A DNA stretch of 64,000 bases from Cercophora sp. LCS_1 (GCA_036250225.1 JAPZLL010000021.1:496001-560000), one strand, 5' to 3'. Counted from the first letter of the stretch, positions 47,776 through 58,790 are shown. Numbers and translations are program-made. Notes: generated by a model not told the origin, from the sequence alone.

Positions 47776-48402
47776 TCAAACCCGAGCCCCACCATCCGCG
47801 AGCACCCGATAAATCCCACCTCTGATAACTTCAAACAAGAGACTTACATCCTTCATAGAGTCCACTAACAGCACATCTGCCTCATCTTCTGCGGGCTCTT
47901 CGATATCAGCCGCCTTGGCCGCCATGATCTTCTCGGCGAGCTCCGGCTCTTCGGCACCCAACGTTCGCCCCGATAACGTCTCCTTTGTAATGTTTAGAAT
48001 CACAAACACTGACTTGATCCCCTGAGCTAGCATGGCCTTGCGAATAGCATCTCGAGCCGGTCGGCGCATCGCGTAGCATGACAAAAGCGCCAGGCAGCGA
48101 CCAAACCCCATCCCGGCAGAGTCGTCTGGCACGGGGCTACCAGCATTTGCATCGACGCGAAATTCGAGTCGCTGGAGTTTCGCGAGCCATATTCTCCCGA
48201 ACACATCGCTGTAGTCGAATCCCTTCTTCGCCTGGGAGTTTGCGCCAAAGGACGCGATAGCGTGGATCGGTTCTGCTTTGATCCACGGGCAGCCCATGGT
48301 CTTGGACAACATGATGCTTAGCGTTTCTTTGCCGGTGACATGGGTTCCCGAGAAGATGATCACGTAGGAGCTAGGGTTGGTGGTCTGAAGCGGAGACGCC
48401 AT
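47776..48402 (-). CDS. P-loop kinase-like protein
   Basis: Intronless; 208 aa from Met at 48402 (an upstream Met at 48486 would add 28 residues). A P-loop, SYVIIFSGTHVTGKETLSIMLS, opens the domain, followed by CPWIKAEPIHAIASFG and KKGFDYSDVFGRIWLAKL, the order seen in gluconate/shikimate-kinase-like NTPases. An SVFVILNITKETLSGR segment corresponds to the strand before a lid. The expected Ser/Thr after the P-loop Lys is Glu (GKE), so catalysis is doubtful. The C-terminus is acidic (EEPAEDEADVLLVDSM). The cellular role is unknown. Confidence 0.6.
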   Translation of the reverse strand: MASPLQTTNPSSYVIIFSGTHVTGKETLSIMLSKTMGCPWIKAEPIHAIASFGANSQAKKGFDYSDVFGRIWLAKLQRLEFRVDANAGSPVPDDSAGMGFGRCLALLSCYAMRRPARDAIRKAMLAQGIKSVFVILNITKETLSGRTLGAEEPELAEKIMAAKAADIEEPAEDEADVLLVDSMKDVSLLFEVIRGGIYRVLADGGARV

Positions 48403-48620
48403 GATGGCAGTGAATGTTGGTCCCGCGAGCACGCGATAGCCAGCTCCCAAGACGTTAAAGCAGAAGGGCGGCTCTTCGGATGTCACCGGCTGATTCGACG
48501 GTTCGCCGTTCGCCCAAAGGAGGAGGCGGAACGATATCGCCTACGCCTGCCGATCGCAGCAGACCAATAGGACTTTGCTGTGCCGCTATGGCGCATGACA
48601 TCCAAATGGCTCAACCCCAG

Positions 48621-50153
48621 TCATATCTCCTTCCCCTCGGTCACCTTTCTCTTCTGCATCAAATAATCACCCCCGACCACCGCTCGATACACCCCATAGA
48701 GCCCAGCAAATGGCCAAATACCCCAAAAGACGCTCAACAACCAAGCCGCCACCGACGCTCTTTTCGCCCTTTCCTCCGCCTCCACATCCACCTTGACCTT
48801 GTCATATACACTCGGCAAATCGCCAGCCCCATACTTTTCTCGCAGCGCCTCATACGCTCTCCGATCATAGCACTCCCAAAACTCGTCCTCAGTGTAATAC
48901 GCATGTGCGTACAACCATTTCTTCCCACCCAGCGCGTTCACGTTTTTCTCCAACCCCTTGTTGATCCTCACACACTCTCTCCTGTCAAACGACACAGGCC
49001 CCCAAACTCCAAAGTTCAGCATATCCGGCGTCCCCGGCTCCGCAAATTCAGCATGTAGCCCATGTCTCGCGCCCTTATCCCTCTGAACCTTCAACGGACA
49101 CAGCCAAAGTGGATAAACACACAAATTCTCATCAAGCCATTGCGTGAACTCTTTCGCTCCATCATACGGAACGCCAACATCCTGCACAACATAGAAATCG
49201 GATAACCCGCTCTGATGCAGAGCGCGATACATCACCCGCGTATGCATGAACGGATTCAGCAGATAGCGCGTGATACGGTTAAACGGCGTGAGGAAATATC
49301 GGTATGCGTACCGCCCCGTCCAGAACGCGCCGCGGTCGTAGCGGAAGAGATACGAGACAATCGGGATGTAATCCGTCACCACCGTTCCCGGTTTTGCTTT
49401 TTGCAGACCTGCCTCGATGCGCTGGACATGGACGTAGAACCACGGATCTCGAGCGCGGTGGAACGTTTGCGTCGCGGTTCCAGGCGGTGGTGCGTCGGCC
49501 AAATGCCCGGTACAGATTACCGTTGAGTTCGGGGAGAAGGTGATTGCGTCGACGTAATCATTTTTTGTTCCCTCCACAGTTTCGTCTTGCAGAGCTGTGA
49601 GCGCGTCGGGAAAGGAGGTGAGGAGTCGATACGACAGCGCGACGTAGCTCTTCGCCGGGCGGAGTCGCACTTCCAGCAAAGTGATGACACCGAGAGTTCC
49701 AAACGCCGACGCCGCACCGTAATAGAGATCCGGTTTCTCCGTCTTGGATGCGATCGTTACTTCTCCGGTTGCGAGCACAATCTCGATCATGTTGACCGTG
49801 GCTTCAAATGCTCCATGGCGGAAGGAGCTGCTCTCGCCGGATGTGCCGGAGAAGCCGCCACCGACGGTGATACCGGGAAATTCCATCACCACGAGCGGAA
49901 TGAGATCATGCGCGAGCGTGGCCTCAACGAGAGCATCCATGGGGACGTTTGGCTCGACGAGGACGGTCTGCGCGGTCGTGTTGACTTCCAGGACGCGGTT
50001 CAGACCGCTCGTGTCGACGGTGTTGTCAGCGCGTCGCGAAGAGCGCCGCGTGCTGTTTGTCGAGCCATGGTAGACGCGGAATGGGATGCGGGATTCGTGC
50101 AATTCACGAATACGTGAAGCGACGGCTTCGACGGCAATGGCGTGGGTGTTCAT
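48621..50153 (-). CDS. Delta(24)-sterol reductase-like FAD oxidoreductase
   Basis: Intronless, 510 aa. The N-terminal FAD_binding_4 domain includes RVYHGSTNSTR, VLVEPNVPMDALVEATLAHDLIPLVVMEFPGITVGGGFSGTSGESSSFRHG and GEVTIAS. The second half (FYVHVQRIEAG, YLFRYDRGAFWTGRYAY, FYVVQDVGVPYDGA, LWLCPLK, KKWLYAHAYYTEDEFWECYD) follows DHCR24/DIMINUTO closely. A C-terminal hydrophobic stretch (AWLLSVFWGIWPFAGLYGVY) may anchor it to ER membrane. In animals and plants the enzyme reduces the sterol C24 double bond. Ergosterol synthesis does not need this step, so the fungal substrate is open. Confidence 0.9.
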   Translation of the reverse strand: MNTHAIAVEAVASRIRELHESRIPFRVYHGSTNSTRRSSRRADNTVDTSGLNRVLEVNTTAQTVLVEPNVPMDALVEATLAHDLIPLVVMEFPGITVGGGFSGTSGESSSFRHGAFEATVNMIEIVLATGEVTIASKTEKPDLYYGAASAFGTLGVITLLEVRLRPAKSYVALSYRLLTSFPDALTALQDETVEGTKNDYVDAITFSPNSTVICTGHLADAPPPGTATQTFHRARDPWFYVHVQRIEAGLQKAKPGTVVTDYIPIVSYLFRYDRGAFWTGRYAYRYFLTPFNRITRYLLNPFMHTRVMYRALHQSGLSDFYVVQDVGVPYDGAKEFTQWLDENLCVYPLWLCPLKVQRDKGARHGLHAEFAEPGTPDMLNFGVWGPVSFDRRECVRINKGLEKNVNALGGKKWLYAHAYYTEDEFWECYDRRAYEALREKYGAGDLPSVYDKVKVDVEAEERAKRASVAAWLLSVFWGIWPFAGLYGVYRAVVGGDYLMQKRKVTEGKEI

Positions 50154-50560
50154 GGTGTTGTTGAAGAGGTGAAGTCGGGAGTGGGTCTGTCAGCGCCGGA
50201 AACGCCGAGGATGGCGGCTGCCTTGGCGGCGGTTGCACCCGCGCCGGATTCCGGCGCGCGGGGGCCGGGGGTGTCTCAGTGGCGATAAATGGAAATCGAG
50301 GATTGAGAATATAGGCATCCATCGGTCACGACTTGTCGCATTCGGGCACATCGCAAAGTTGTTGTTATTGCTCGCAAGCCACTTTCGTACTTGTCTGCGA
50401 AGGACCGCGAAAGCGGGCATGTCTTGTCTTTCGTGTGGCAATTGGTCGCCAGCCAGATATCGACACGCAGCTCAGGCGTTCGGCGCAAACACCAGTCCGC
50501 AATAGGCAGGTCATGCAGGCGCACGAATTCAGCAGTTCAAAAAGTCAACAGCGACACAAG
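50154..50560. other. Intergenic region
   Basis: Spacer upstream of the sterol reductase-like gene. GC-rich near 50200-50270. No gene is supported. Confidence 0.4.
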
Positions 50561-50618
50561 CCGCGGAAGGATCACTACCCTAACCCTAACAAGCCGCGGA
50601 AGGAGAAGGAAGCCGCGG
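50558..50618. repeat. Interstitial telomeric repeat flanked by AGCCGCGGAAGGA units
   Basis: Two CCCTAA units (CCCTAACCCTAAC, 50578-50590) sit between copies of AGCCGCGGAAGGA at about 50560, 50592 and 50611 (the last shortened). The first copy continues GGATCACTA, reminiscent of the 3' end of 18S rRNA. It abuts the truncated HNH gene. Confidence 0.8.
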
Positions 50619-51514
50619 AATGTGGTAGCTCAATGTGAGAGCGTTGTAGGACCGGTTGATGTCGACGCCCTCGATGAGGTGAGCGACGCCGAGATCACAC
50701 ATGTTTAAGATGGCAAGGGCGGCTTTCTTCCCCTCCCCGATGTAGTTATCGTCGGCCTTTATTAGAGCATAAGGGATGATGTGGGCCACCTCGAGGAATT
50801 CATAGATTTCCCCGTCAAGGAGGGGATTGCCGTCGTCGTCGAGCGCTTGACCGTCGTCATCGCCGAACCGGACTATGGCTTCGTCCTGGTTGAAAGCGCG
50901 AGTGACGACGCAACGATTGCGGTCACGCGTGAGACAGCTCGTTCGAAGAGCCGAGAGGCGTTCGGGGGTTCCGATAAAATCCTGCATGCGTTGCTGTTCC
51001 TCTTGGGACAGAACCTGTTGGAGGGCTTCGTGGTGAGCGGGAGAAAGCTGTGGTGTTTTGTGGGCGGAGGCGCGCACTGGGGTGGAGACGTGTCAGCTGG
51101 GAATTGTTGCTAGAGAGAGGCATAGTTACAAGGCAGGAAGAAATTGGCCATCAAAAGTTCAGCTACGCCGAAGAAAGCCTCAGCGAGCCCGGGGTCGGGA
51201 AACGGGGGATCTGCATCATCGAGCATGCCAATGGCGAGCGATCGGAAAAAGGATGCTAGGAACATATCCTGGGATTCGGCTGATCGCGCATATTCGAAGG
51301 TGAGACGGATGAGAGCAGGGCGGTTGTAGGATCGAGAGCGTCTATTTGCGGGTCCTTGACTGCTGTGATTTGGCTCGACGGCTTCAAATTGATTGAGAAT
51401 GTGGTAAAAGCGGGCGGCTGCCCGGGCGCGCTCGTGCCCGTTGGCAAAAAGGGGTCCTTGGGCGCAAAAGTCAATCAGGCCTTCGAGTGACACTTGGTGG
51501 CGGTGTCCAGCCAT
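50586..51514 (-). pseudogene. HNH nuclease-domain protein, C-terminally truncated
   Basis: Exons 51514-51130 and 51076-50586 (53-nt intron, GTAACT...CCCAG) give 291 aa. The first exon starts at Met before AGHRHQVSLEG; an upstream Met at 51544 is possible. The second exon holds the fungal HNH domain: SCLTRDRNRCVVT, EVAHIIPYAL, and INRSYNALTLSYHI, where family proteins continue with HRLFG and a further ~60-100 residues. Here the frame leaves homology after YHI at about 50619 and ends 10 codons later inside the telomeric/GCCGCGG block. The His of the first HNH triad is present, but the C-terminal part is lost. Confidence 0.75.
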
Positions 51515-52261
51515 GATAAAAAACGAGGAAGGGTTGAGATTCAAGAGATTCTCAATTTCAATCGGTGAAATGGAGACAAGGTAACAACCTTGGGGCGGTC
51601 ACATGAGCGAGGCGGGGTTAACTCACGTGACCATCTACCATATCGAATTGACCAATTACCAAGGTACAAAATACGAGGCCAATTCGCAGAAAGGAAATAG
51701 AGTAAGGGATTGTTTATCGAAGAGTAAAACCAGTTCCTGGAATAATTCCCCGGAAATAATTGTTTTGCTGGTCATGGTACTGGCGGCAATCCGAACCTCA
51801 TGTAGTTCAGGCAACAATGCGAGGCCTCCTCGTGAACAAATTAGGGCTCGCCAGGTTCGAAGCTTCCATACTCGACACAAATTTTTTTCCCCTTTTGGGC
51901 TCAATCATGGCTGCTTCCCTTTATTTCCCCCTCGACAAAACCAAGTCCGAGATTCGACAAGCGAAGCGGAGGCGGTGAAATGCCAATTCAGCCAGGGCTC
52001 TAATCAAGCAGGGCAAGTTAAGCCCAAGCAAGCCAAGCAAGCCCACCAAACCCCGAGTCAAGCCCGCTGAAGCGCAAGTCAATTCCAGCGCTGTGCGACC
52101 TGGGCCTTGGGATTGTAGTTTTTTATTAACAGGGGGTTGTACCAACATTCGCTCCATCCGTCCAACATTTATCTACGCCATGCGTGCGTTGCGACGTTCG
52201 CATCTAACAAGCAAGCAATACAGGATGGCTTGTTGAAGTACGTCTTTGAGGTGGGGGTGAG
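51515..52261. other. Intergenic region with AAGC-rich stretch
   Basis: No gene. 52010-52060 contains repeated CAAGC/AAGCCC units. The remainder shows only short domainless frames. Confidence 0.4.
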
Positions 52262-52776
52262 CTATGGGACTCGTGGGTTGGCTGTCGCATTACAGTTACT
52301 ATAGGTCGGTGGAGTTACTGACCTCATATTGGCACTAATGTGGAGAGCCATGACAGATCTTGTCCGCCCAATCCGGGCGTCGAGTTCGGACCGTTTGCGC
52401 TCTCCCAAGACCATGTGGATCGCCGTCTTGCTGCTCTTCCAAAAGTTTCTGCGATCTGCCTGACCAACAATCTTCTGGAGAGCATTCAGCAAAGCCTCGC
52501 AGCTAGCCTGACATCCGGCCGCCAGCGCTTTCAGCTCGTCCGTATCCGTGTCGCTACTATCGGTCCAGGAGATGGTGAATGTTGCGGTATCCCCATCCGG
52601 ATCTAGCTGAGAGCAGAGCCTCTCCAAGTTGCTGTATACTTCGGCCAAGTTGTCTTGTTTATCCGTTGTCCCTGTTTGGGAGCGGTAAGTGTCTGTGGCC
52701 GTCGTGACCAGATCCGAAGAAAAGCCGACGACTGCACGACGGCGGCGGCGAGCCTAACTGCGGCGAGTGCCTCCAT
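52262..52776 (-). pseudogene. NLR N-terminal domain remnant
   Basis: MEALAAVRLAAAVVQ at 52776 and, in another frame, LAEVYSNLERLCSQLDPDGD ... LKALAAGCQASCEALLNAL ... KTAIHMVLGERKRSELDARIGRTRSVMALHI reproduce the N-terminal helical domain found ahead of NACHT in fungal NLRs. The frames join if one base is missing near 52720-52735. After ISANM at about 52310 a GTCAGT donor may begin an intron, but no NACHT domain follows. A dead fragment of a fourth NLR. Confidence 0.65.
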
Positions 52777-53214
52777 GCCTTGCCTAGGAGCTGGAGAAAT
52801 AGAGTATGCGGGAGACGAAGGTGCGCGTTCTAGATGCCGAGAAGCAAGTCGGGACGGAAATTCTGCTATCAAGTACCTGTACCTGCTAAGCTTGTTCGTC
52901 GGCCAATTTGAGGATGCTGCCTATGGCTGCCTCCCAAATGTGGGGTTTAGGAACAGTCGCCGTATCACGCTTCTGTCTCATTTTGGGGTAAAGCCTTCTT
53001 GCACTGCCCCAGAGGATAGACAGAATTCGTGTTATGATGATTGGTGGAAAGGTTGGGCCAGATTTGGGCCGCCAGCCCGTGCTTCTGTCTACCCAGTGCT
53101 TGGGCTATGCAGTGAAACTGTTATGGGGCCCAGAATTGGGCTCGTTCGCCAGAGCGCTGAGCTGTGTCGGACCACTCGTCAAGGCGCCACAGCGTCTAGG
53201 CTAGTCTCGGGTCC
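52777..53214. other. Spacer
   Basis: No domain-bearing frame. Confidence 0.35.
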
Positions 53215-53425
53215 GAGTTTTGGCCCAGAATATACCAGTACATGCCCTGGGATGGTACAAAATACCCCAGCTCGAATTTTGGGATGGTACATGATATCCC
53301 AGCTCGGAACTTAGGACAGTACATGATATACCAGCACTGATAGGATACCCCATAATATACCAGTGCAAGATGGGATGCTTCAGAATATACTAGTACATGC
53401 TCTGGGATAGTACACAATATGTATA
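53215..53425. repeat. Diverged minisatellite (about 30-35 bp units)
   Basis: At least six imperfect units sharing GGGATGGTACA, ATATACCAGTACATG or ATATCCCAGCTCG, each ending in a CCAG/CTGGGAT block. The units are AT-richer than the flanks. Confidence 0.8.
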
Positions 53426-53544
53426 ATTAACCTGGACCGTTCTGGACCTAGCCCGATGATACGTGTTTCTTAGCCGCGTCCTCTGCCCGTTATCATTCCT
53501 GGGTTTCGGGAGGATGTAGGTCGAGGCTTACTATGAATGGCATT

Positions 53545-53600
53545 GTTCTAAACCTACTCCTCTAAACCTACTCCTCTAAGCCTACTCCTCTAAACATGCT
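53545..53600. repeat. Short tandem repeat CTAAACCTACTCCT
   Basis: Three to four 14-bp units, with slight variation, just downstream of the gene on the minus strand. Confidence 0.85.
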
Positions 53601-53676
53601 CCTTCTCTTCATGTGATTTTCCCCCGCGCGTCCTTGACACGATGCCCGGCGGGGAATCTCCTTGGTTTCATCGCCA

Positions 53677-54852
53677 TCATAGCTTTGAAGTCGAAGCCCT
53701 CGAGACCTTGACATCCCTCGTCTTGTACCCAGGCTGAGGGCCCGGGCCACCAACCCTAGGACGAAGAAACCACCTGGGCTGAATCTCAATCATCTCTTCT
53801 TGTGTTATCTTGGACTTCCGCTCGTTTATTGCCATCATGCGCTGGTCCCAGTCCCGGCTCGTCCCGCACCATCCCCACTCCTCAACCTCCTCGTCGCTGA
53901 GCCACTGCGACGACGGTGTCGCTGGCGGGTCCATCGCATGGTAGCTCTCGTCCCATGGTCGTACCGCAGCTCTGGCTTGTGCCGCGACTTTGGCTTGCCC
54001 TTCCGGGTCGGGACGGAGACCAAATGCGGCCGTCTCGCGGGCCTCGAGAGCAATGACAAAGTCGGCTGCCGTTTCGAGCGTCGTCATGACGGCGTCTGCC
54101 GATCCGTCGAGCTTTGTCGATTTCTCGGCGATGGAGTCGAACGTTATTGGTGCTGATAGGTTGTCCCCGATGCCGGTGCGGACTAAGCACACTTTCATGG
54201 TGCCGACGTCGGACGAGTCTTCGCCTTGGTGGCTGCCGGTGTTGATGACGATGAGCAGCGCTCGGAAGAGGTGTTGGATTTGGTACCATTCGTGATCGTC
54301 AAGAAACTCCTGGTCGAAACCAGGCCTGAGTGGTTGCTTGGGGTGGGTCTTGTCTTTCTCCTCGTAGAGAGTCCGTACCTTGTCAACATTTGCGCAGAGA
54401 ACCTTGTTCATGGACAGCAGCGCATCCAGGGTTGTCTGGGATGGACAGGGTCCCGGGTCGATGCCAGGGAGGTCTCCGGGTGCAATCATCTTGCAGAGGA
54501 ATCGCTCGTGTTGAATCTCGCTTCGGTAAGGCCGGAACTAGCGTCGGTGCAAGTAGCCGTGCACAGCGTGGGCGAGATTGCGCCATCGCCCCGGTGGCTG
54601 TATGACAGCGTAGATGGGAACTGTTTTGTTGCACGTGTCGCGAAACTCATCGCAGTTCATCTGGAGATCATCTCGGTCATCAAACGATGGCTGGTACATG
54701 TAGTCTCCGTTGCGTCGATAAATCATTTCTCGGTGGTCCCGTTCCTCGCCGGTGCGATATAGCCAGAGCATCTCGTCGACGGTAAATTTACCAAGTGGCT
54801 TTTTGTCCCCGTAGGGGGGCGTTTGGCACATTCGCTCTTTCTCTGAAAACAT
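53677..54852 (-). pseudogene. Uncharacterised fungal protein interrupted by an in-frame TAG
   Basis: From Met at 54852 the frame runs 104 codons to a TAG at 54540-54538 and continues in the same frame, without any shift, for 286 more codons to 53677. Both halves are protein-like: TVDEMLWLYRTGEERDHREMIY and DEFRDTCNKTVPIYAV before; PSQTTLDALLSMNKVL, EWYQIQHLFRALLIVINTG and SDEEVEEWGWCGTSRDWDQRMMAI after. A single nonsense change, read-through, or an unseen short intron could explain it. No family is recognised. The part upstream of 54852 stays open but has no clear homology. Confidence 0.5.
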
Positions 54853-55570
54853 TTTCGTGTGTCTCTTGGTGATGAGGTGTATTAGGTGTGTAAGAGAGCT
54901 TATGGGGAGAATGGAAAATACAGTGATGGCTGATTTCCTGGGACTTCCGTTGATTTTACAAGCGTCCAGGCAATAGAGTTTTTGCGCCACTTTCAGCCCA
55001 CTTTGCCACTCTCCTTGATAGTATTTAGCTTTTCGCCGTTGCCTTCGAGTCAGATGCGTGTATTTCACTTTGGCGATGCTCGGGTTGATGAACGACATCG
55101 CCGACGAGCCTGGACGGGCCATCCCCCACGACCAAGCCGTCGAAAGATTGCGTTTCGATCTGCTCATGTAAAAGATGCACGAGCCGGCGGCCTGGGACTG
55201 GTGCATCGCCGAGCTTCGCGACAGCGCGCGCGTATTCGCAGAGACGAAATGTGTTGACGTGGACCCAAAACTGGGTCCTCGCAACTCCATGGCCATTTCG
55301 GACCGTGGCAACTGTAACCGAGACAGCCCATAACTGTGACCCCCTCGCTCAGTCTAGCTCAGTCTGGCTCAGGCCAAGGCGGCAACCGCTCAGTTCCGAA
55401 AAAGGGAAGGGAAATTCATGGTGTCGATTTTAGGGTCGTGAACTGGGTGTGTCGAGACCGCAAGCCGGGTGCCGATTGGAACAAGAGCCGGCGGATGCCT
55501 TGCTGCGGCAACATGCATCAAGCCACATCCGTACCAAGTCTACGAAGGCCCGGGCTCCAGAGGGAAACTT
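54853..55570. other. Spacer with open frames
   Basis: On the minus strand 55030-55270 is open in two frames and may hold a small fragment of an older gene (CEYARAVAKLGDAP-like); unsupported. Confidence 0.3.
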
Positions 55571-58500
55571 CTAAACCAGACGCCGAAGATCCTGGATGGA
55601 AAACCAGTCAGTGGTTCGCTCGCGTGGACTGGGGATCCAGGAGAAAGATGGAAGTTTACCTCAAGATGGCCGAGGTTATCCCCGGATGAATGTTCGCCTT
55701 GGCCCGCCAGAAGGACGCTTTCAAGCTTCTTCTTGGACTCTTGTAGGTCCAAGACTCTCTAATGAAGTCTGTTAGCCAGCTCGAAATCAAAGCCAGGTCA
55801 AATTACGCACCTCCTCGAATGTGTCCTTGACGTAAAACCTGACAGTTGTAACCTCCTTCAGCTGCCCAAGGCGGTATACCCTCGCAAGTGCCTGCTCCTC
55901 GATAGTAGGGTTCCTGATGGTTAGGTTAGAATCGCCTTAGGGGTCCGATTGCGAAGGCTTACCAGTGTGGCTCGAGGAGATATGCGCGGGATGCCTCCGT
56001 AAGAGTGAGACTGGAGGCTCCATCAGCACCGCTTTTCCTGTCGTTCACGAGAGACTTACCCAACCGCGCCGCAAGAAAGTGTCAAGAGGAAGACCCTAAT
56101 CTTCTGATCGCGTCTGAATGTCTCTATAACGGACTGTCGCTGTCTCTGGGGGAGCGTGCCGTCGAACCTCAAGTAGCTGATACCTGTCTGCTTAAGACCC
56201 GCCTCGACCAAGTCGAGACTCATCCTCCAACTCGAAAAGACCACACTATTTCCGGTTAGTCTTCTGGTGCCGAACAGTGGGGTTCGGGTCATGGAACACC
56301 AACTTTTTGACGTCTGGTGGAAGGGAGATGAGCTGCGAAACTAAGGCTGCAACTTTGCTGGACAGTTGTATCGAGCGTGCAGTGCTCCCAGTCAGCCGCA
56401 GAGTAGAATTCCCCTCCAAGTCAGTCAAGTCCAGAGAGACTGGGGCAACGGGGTCCGGTGGGCTGTGTCCGCAGGTAACGGTCTTTTGTCGGCGATTGAA
56501 CCCCTGAACGCAGTCCGAACAAAAATATCGCAGGCATTCTGCGAACAGAGGCTTGAATTGGGTCTCTGAGTTGACGATCGCCGATGAAAGGTCGCACTTT
56601 GCATGGCAGTTTACGCAAAAGACACGGTCCATCTCCCGTTCGAAGTCAAAGGTGTGCTGAGCTTGTTCCATCCAGCTCGTTGTACCACTAGCGTTGACAC
56701 TAGATATCTCACGCCTGGAATCGTAGTGCAAACCGAGGTTGCACATCATTCTCATGGCGTTGATCCTCTGTATGACGTTGATATAAGAGCTCGTTGCGGT
56801 TTTCTTGTCCCCATCGCCGTACACCTCCTCGATCTGAGCGATGGTGGTATTCTTCAGCGTTTCGTAGAGTTTTCTTTCCGAAGCCGTAAAGTCGATTGAG
56901 CATTTGAGGTCAACACGGGGTGGTAGTTCAACCACTGTCTTTGGTCGACGAAGGATGAGACTGGCTGAAAGCAACTTGAGCTTGTGTGCGGCCTCTTCAA
57001 CTTCTCCTGTTTTCCAGAGCTTGCCGATCTCCGTGTCGAACTGCCGAGTGTCATCATATGGGTATGCTCTGATAAACTTCAATAAAGCGGCCAGGTCGCC
57101 CACTCGGTTCTGTATCGGCGTGCCCGTCACAGCCCATCTTGCGGTGGCCAACAAGGCGCATACCGATTTGGACATCTGCGAGTGGACGTTTCGTATGACG
57201 TGCGCTGAGGCATATTAGTGAGAACGATCCCAAGGGGAGAACCACCCATCCCAAGGCCCATATACTGCGTACCTTCATCCAGAATGATCCGCCTCCAAAT
57301 CGTTGAAAAGATTGGCTTGTCTTCAAAGCCATTCCCCCCTGCCCAATCGGACATGATTGTATGGTATGTCGTGAGTACAACGTCGTACCCTCTGAGGTCT
57401 CGGTGATCCAAGACGCGATCTTTCTGGTAATGGCGACGCCACTTCATGCCACCAGCCTTGACGTGCCTTGGCCAAGTCAACGCGCTGAACATTGCTGATG
57501 AGAGAATATCCACTTACTGGACCAGCTGTTCTTCCCACGTGTCCAGTACTACAGGCGGTTGACGACTCGTCAACAACAGACAAACTTTGAAGAGGTTGTA
57601 CTCACGAGGTGGAGGAACAATGATCAACGACGGAGGGAGATCGCTGAGATGGGCATCTGTAGCAGCAAGCGCGATCATCGTCAGGGTCTTACCTAGGCCC
57701 ATGGGATCGGCGACAATACCCCCGCAGAACTCGGGCGGCTCCTCTAGCTGGTGGGATTGAGAGACCTTGTTCACAAAGCTTTGATTGTCAGCTGATCGAT
57801 GGCAAATGGTAGGCGCGATGGACCGGGGTTTCTCACAAGATGTCGGTTGAGCTCGTCTGCCCTTGGTCCCAGAAGTCGGCAGAGGCCGGATCAAAGTCCC
57901 AGCCAGCTTCTCTTTTGAGGAGAAACGTGAGTGCTTGCTTTTGATGTCTTGGAATATTGTTAGCGTAGAACAAGAAACCCCCAGACAGGCGGTCTCACCT
58001 CTTGAGCCGAGACTGAATGGTGTCCGGTTGAGGAGATTCAGCCAGGTTTTGTTGGGCGTTGAAGATATCTAGAAGATCGGCATTGGAGATCTGTTGGAAG
58101 ACTGCTTTATCCAGGTGGATGGCCGGTAGTTCCAAGGAAAAGGTCATTGGGCATTCCTCCAGTTTCATCGACGAGAGTCGGTGGGGATTGCAATACCTTG
58201 TGTTCCAAGCGCACCCTTTTGGATCCTGCAAGTACAACTCCATATCCTGAAAAAAATGCCCTACGTCATCGCCCAGTTCTGGGGGCCCATAAAGGATGAG
58301 GGTTAGTGTACAAGGCATGTTTATTGCCCCGTATTGTGACTTTTTTGTGCTCTGGTGTCCAGGCTCAGGGGTGCATGCGAACTGAAGCTTTAAACCTTGT
58401 TCATTCATAAGCTGCTGGATCATGTCGACAAACTCGGACGCAAAGGTTCCCGTAACGCTTGGATCGTGAAGCGAAGTAAACTGGTGAGCTGATGTAGCGA

Positions 58501-58790
58501 CCACCGGAAAATCGGATGTCTCTATGGTGTTGTGCCCCGGAGCAGTTGTGCAGGTACCACTAAGACCTTGAACCTAGTTGATGGGAGACAGGTCGGTTAG
58601 TTATGGTATATCTTGATGCAAAAATTGCTGCGCTCACCATTCCATAGCAGACAATGTTGATGCTGCTGAGTCCTGACCACTGGCAGTCGGTGGAGACAGC
58701 CGCTGTCGATTGGGCGGCAGGTGTTTCAAAACACGTGCTTGAGATGAAAGTATTGTCTACCCGGCGTCTCTTATCCTGGGGGTATTCCAT
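55571..58790 (-). CDS. SNF2-family (Rad5/HLTF-like) ATPase
   Basis: Twelve exons (58790-58638, 58573-57999, 57947-57837, 57778-57606, 57548-57518, 57484-57273, 57204-56298, 56245-56060, 56010-55963, 55913-55811, 55758-55660, 55591-55571) splice in phase to 872 aa. Motifs in order: ADPMGLGKT (Walker A, 304-311), IIVPPPLLDTWEEQL, VVLTTYHT, ILDEAH (417-420), RWAVTGTPIQNR, a Cys-rich CVNCHAKC/CLRYFCSDC/TCGH insertion, VVFSSWRMSLD, LLTLSCGAVGLTLTEA, LEPHW and ARVYRLGQ (motif VI). The N-terminus (MEYPQDKRRRVD) is a likely nuclear signal. Each splice recreates a conserved motif. Members of this fungal family are DNA-dependent translocases; whether it acts in repair or chromatin is unknown. The exon 7 end is the weakest junction. 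Confidence 0.9.

Noticed and set aside
50560..50580. Partial rRNA gene
   Set aside because: Only about 15 bases resemble the 18S 3' end; no further rRNA or ITS sequence follows.
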